Shown here: positions 5,010-6,422 of the stretch, one piece after another
How the letters are laid out: each line of letters starts with the position of its first letter
How positions within the stretch are numbered: position 1 is the stretch's first letter
Source of the DNA: Saprospiraceae bacterium
GTDB taxonomy: Bacteria; Bacteroidota; Bacteroidia; Chitinophagales; Saprospiraceae
DNA length: 6,422 bases
Direction of reading: 5' to 3'
NCBI GenBank assembly: GCA_013002625.1
Contig: JABDJE010000145.1
Coordinates: forward strand, 1-6,422
The notes under the pieces: model-generated
Seen by the model: only the letters and a program-made list of their open reading frames with translations
The model's database searches: none
What the model was told of the DNA's origin: nothing
Translations under genes and position numbers: made by a program

Positions 5010-6422
5010 AAAGAGTAAGTTTAATGTTCTGCTTCATTCTTCTATTTAATTACTGCTTTGGTCAAATGACGCTGGAAGGCACCATCAAGGATGTCGATAG
5101 TGGTGAGCCTCTGGTTGGTGCCACGGTTAAAGCAGGGGAGGCCGGAACGACCTCTGATGTCAATGGATTCTTTGCGTTAAATATTAAAAATAGTACTGAA
5201 GTCACCATCAGTTATATTGGATATACTACCATTGTTCTCCCGTTAAATGAGCAAGGGACGCAAGTAGTAGAAATCCAAATGGAATCCACTTCAACCGTGC
5301 TTGATGTAGCAACCGTAACCGGTTCCAAATATGAAAGAAGCATCGCGCGGGCGCCGGTGTCAATTAATGTGGTTAAACCAGAGCTTATAGCCAATACCAA
5401 TACCGTTAAAATTAACACACTACTTGATAAATTACCTGGTGTTCAAATCGTTGATAATCAAGCCATCATTCGCGGTGGTTCCGGCTGGTCCTACGGTGCA
5501 GGAAGTCGTGTATTATTGTTAATCGATGATATTCCGGCATTACAAGGTGATGCAGGTCGCCCATTGTGGGGTGATATACCGGTTGAAAATATAAGCCAAA
5601 TAGAGGTTGTCAAAGGTGCATCCTCCACACTGTATGGCTCATCAGCTATGAATGGTATTATCAATATCAGAACAGGATATGCAACCGCTGAACCAACAAC
5701 AAAAGCATTCGTGGGGTATACCCACTTTATGGATCCCAGTGATGAGGCAAAAAAATGGTGGGATAGCGCTCCGTCGCGGTATACCGTAGGGATGGTGCAC
5801 AAACGAAAAATTGGTAACCTTGATATGGTTGCCAATGGCTTTTATGAAAATTACGATAGCTATTATCAAGATGGATTTGAGCGAAAATACAGACTCGCTG
5901 CCAATTTGAAATATCGACTCAGTGACCGAGTGGTATTCGGTTTGAATAGCCTTTATAATCGCGGTGAAGCCGCCGATAATTTTATTTGGCGTGATGGAGG
6001 ATCCGGGGCGTACAAACCTGCTGATAATACTTTCTCTGAGAGGATTACAACACGCTATTACTTTGACCCTCAGGTATCAATTACAACCAAGAATAATGAT
6101 AGGCATAAAATTTTGGGTAGATACTATTATGTCGACAATGACAATAACTTAAACCAAGCCAATTCATCTTATAATACATATCTGGAATATCAATTCCTAA
6201 AGTCATTCTCTGAAGACAAGACCTCATTGGCTGCCGGCGTGGTCCATCAATATATAAATTCAGATTCTGAACTTTGGTCTAATGTAGAGCTCTCATCAAC
6301 CAACATGGGTGCCTTCGTTCAACTGGATCACAAACTATCTGAAGACATAACCCTTACCGGAGGTCTGAGATATGAACACAATACGGCAAAAAGTCCAGAG
6401 ATATTTTTAGGCGATACCATAC
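5006..6422 (+). CDS. TonB-dependent outer-membrane receptor (partial, 472 codons)
   Basis: The frame is open from ATG at 5006 to the right edge, with no stop in 472 codons. Residues 1-20 are a Sec signal peptide (MKRVSLMFCFILLFNYCFGQ, cleavage expected around the final GQ). Residues 21-95 are a carboxypeptidase-regulatory-like beta-sandwich (GTIKDVDSGEPLVGATVKAG, then DVNGFFAL and VTISYIGYTT), typical of Bacteroidota receptors. The segment LDVATVTGSKYER leads into the plug domain, with LLDKLPGVQIV, an IRGGSG motif, VLLLIDDIP, and IEVVKGASSTLYGSSAMNGIINI ending near residue 220. Strands of the beta-barrel follow, rich in aromatic and Asn residues, up to GLRYEHNTA near the edge. The protein should import a large ligand such as a siderophore, cobalamin or peptide with TonB-ExbBD energy; the substrate cannot be read from this part. 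No SusD-like partner, FecR or sigma factor is seen before it. It starts inside the last codons of tdh, so the two are likely co-transcribed and translationally coupled. Confidence 0.93.
   Translation, partial: MKRVSLMFCFILLFNYCFGQMTLEGTIKDVDSGEPLVGATVKAGEAGTTSDVNGFFALNIKNSTEVTISYIGYTTIVLPLNEQGTQVVEIQMESTSTVLDVATVTGSKYERSIARAPVSINVVKPELIANTNTVKINTLLDKLPGVQIVDNQAIIRGGSGWSYGAGSRVLLLIDDIPALQGDAGRPLWGDIPVENISQIEVVKGASSTLYGSSAMNGIINIRTGYATAEPTTKAFVGYTHFMDPSDEAKKWWDSAPSRYTVGMVHKRKIGNLDMVANGFYENYDSYYQDGFERKYRLAANLKYRLSDRVVFGLNSLYNRGEAADNFIWRDGGSGAYKPADNTFSERITTRYYFDPQVSITTKNNDRHKILGRYYYVDNDNNLNQANSSYNTYLEYQFLKSFSEDKTSLAAGVVHQYINSDSELWSNVELSSTNMGAFVQLDHKLSEDITLTGGLRYEHNTAKSPEIFLGDTI

Noticed and set aside
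5491..5869. Overlapping minus-strand open frames of 114 and 75 aa inside the receptor gene
   Set aside because: They lie antisense to a clear TonB-dependent receptor plug and barrel, and their translations show no recognisable domain.
5964..6152. 62-aa plus-strand frame inside the receptor gene
   Set aside because: It is a shifted frame within continuous receptor barrel coding sequence and has no recognisable features.

Overview
The window looks like a Bacteroidota chromosome, possibly from the Saprospiria or a nearby lineage. The evidence is a PolX-type protein with the N-terminal sequence style I know from this phylum, a lipoprotein with YwqK-type repeats, an HsdR_N_2-type nuclease-fold protein, an SDR-type L-threonine 3-dehydrogenase, and a TonB-dependent receptor with an N-terminal carboxypeptidase-regulatory-like domain. 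Shine-Dalgarno sites are weak or absent. Two candidate promoters resemble the TTG / TAnnTTTG pattern of this phylum. The lineage is inferred from gene content only.

Layout. Bases 1-683 (minus) hold the first 227 codons of a PolX/PHP-family protein, cut by the window edge. A 72-bp divergent spacer with a promoter-like element separates it from a 199-aa repeat lipoprotein at 756-1355 (plus). A strong intrinsic terminator (1386-1416) closes that unit. Next come two coupled genes: a 679-aa protein (1496-3535) that I read as a catalytically dead relative of large superfamily-1 DNA helicases, and a 150-aa PD-(D/E)XK nuclease-fold protein (3535-3987). They share one base (TAATG). After a 68-bp gap with a second promoter-like element comes tdh (4056-5009, GTG start). 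It overlaps by 4 bp a TonB-dependent outer-membrane receptor (5006-6422) that runs off the right edge.

How the genes fit together. The left half concerns DNA: a PolX-like protein with a degraded polymerase active site, and a pseudo-helicase coupled to a nuclease-fold partner. The right half is a separate unit for threonine catabolism and outer-membrane uptake, and its link to the DNA genes is probably only positional. The most interesting object is the pseudo-helicase/nuclease-fold pair. Its architecture resembles a helicase of the SF1 class with large insertions in which every ATPase motif I can place has been replaced, translationally coupled to a small protein that keeps its D...ExK residues. 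No tRNA, rRNA, CRISPR array, insertion sequence or attachment site was seen. No gene-free stretch exceeds about 140 bp.
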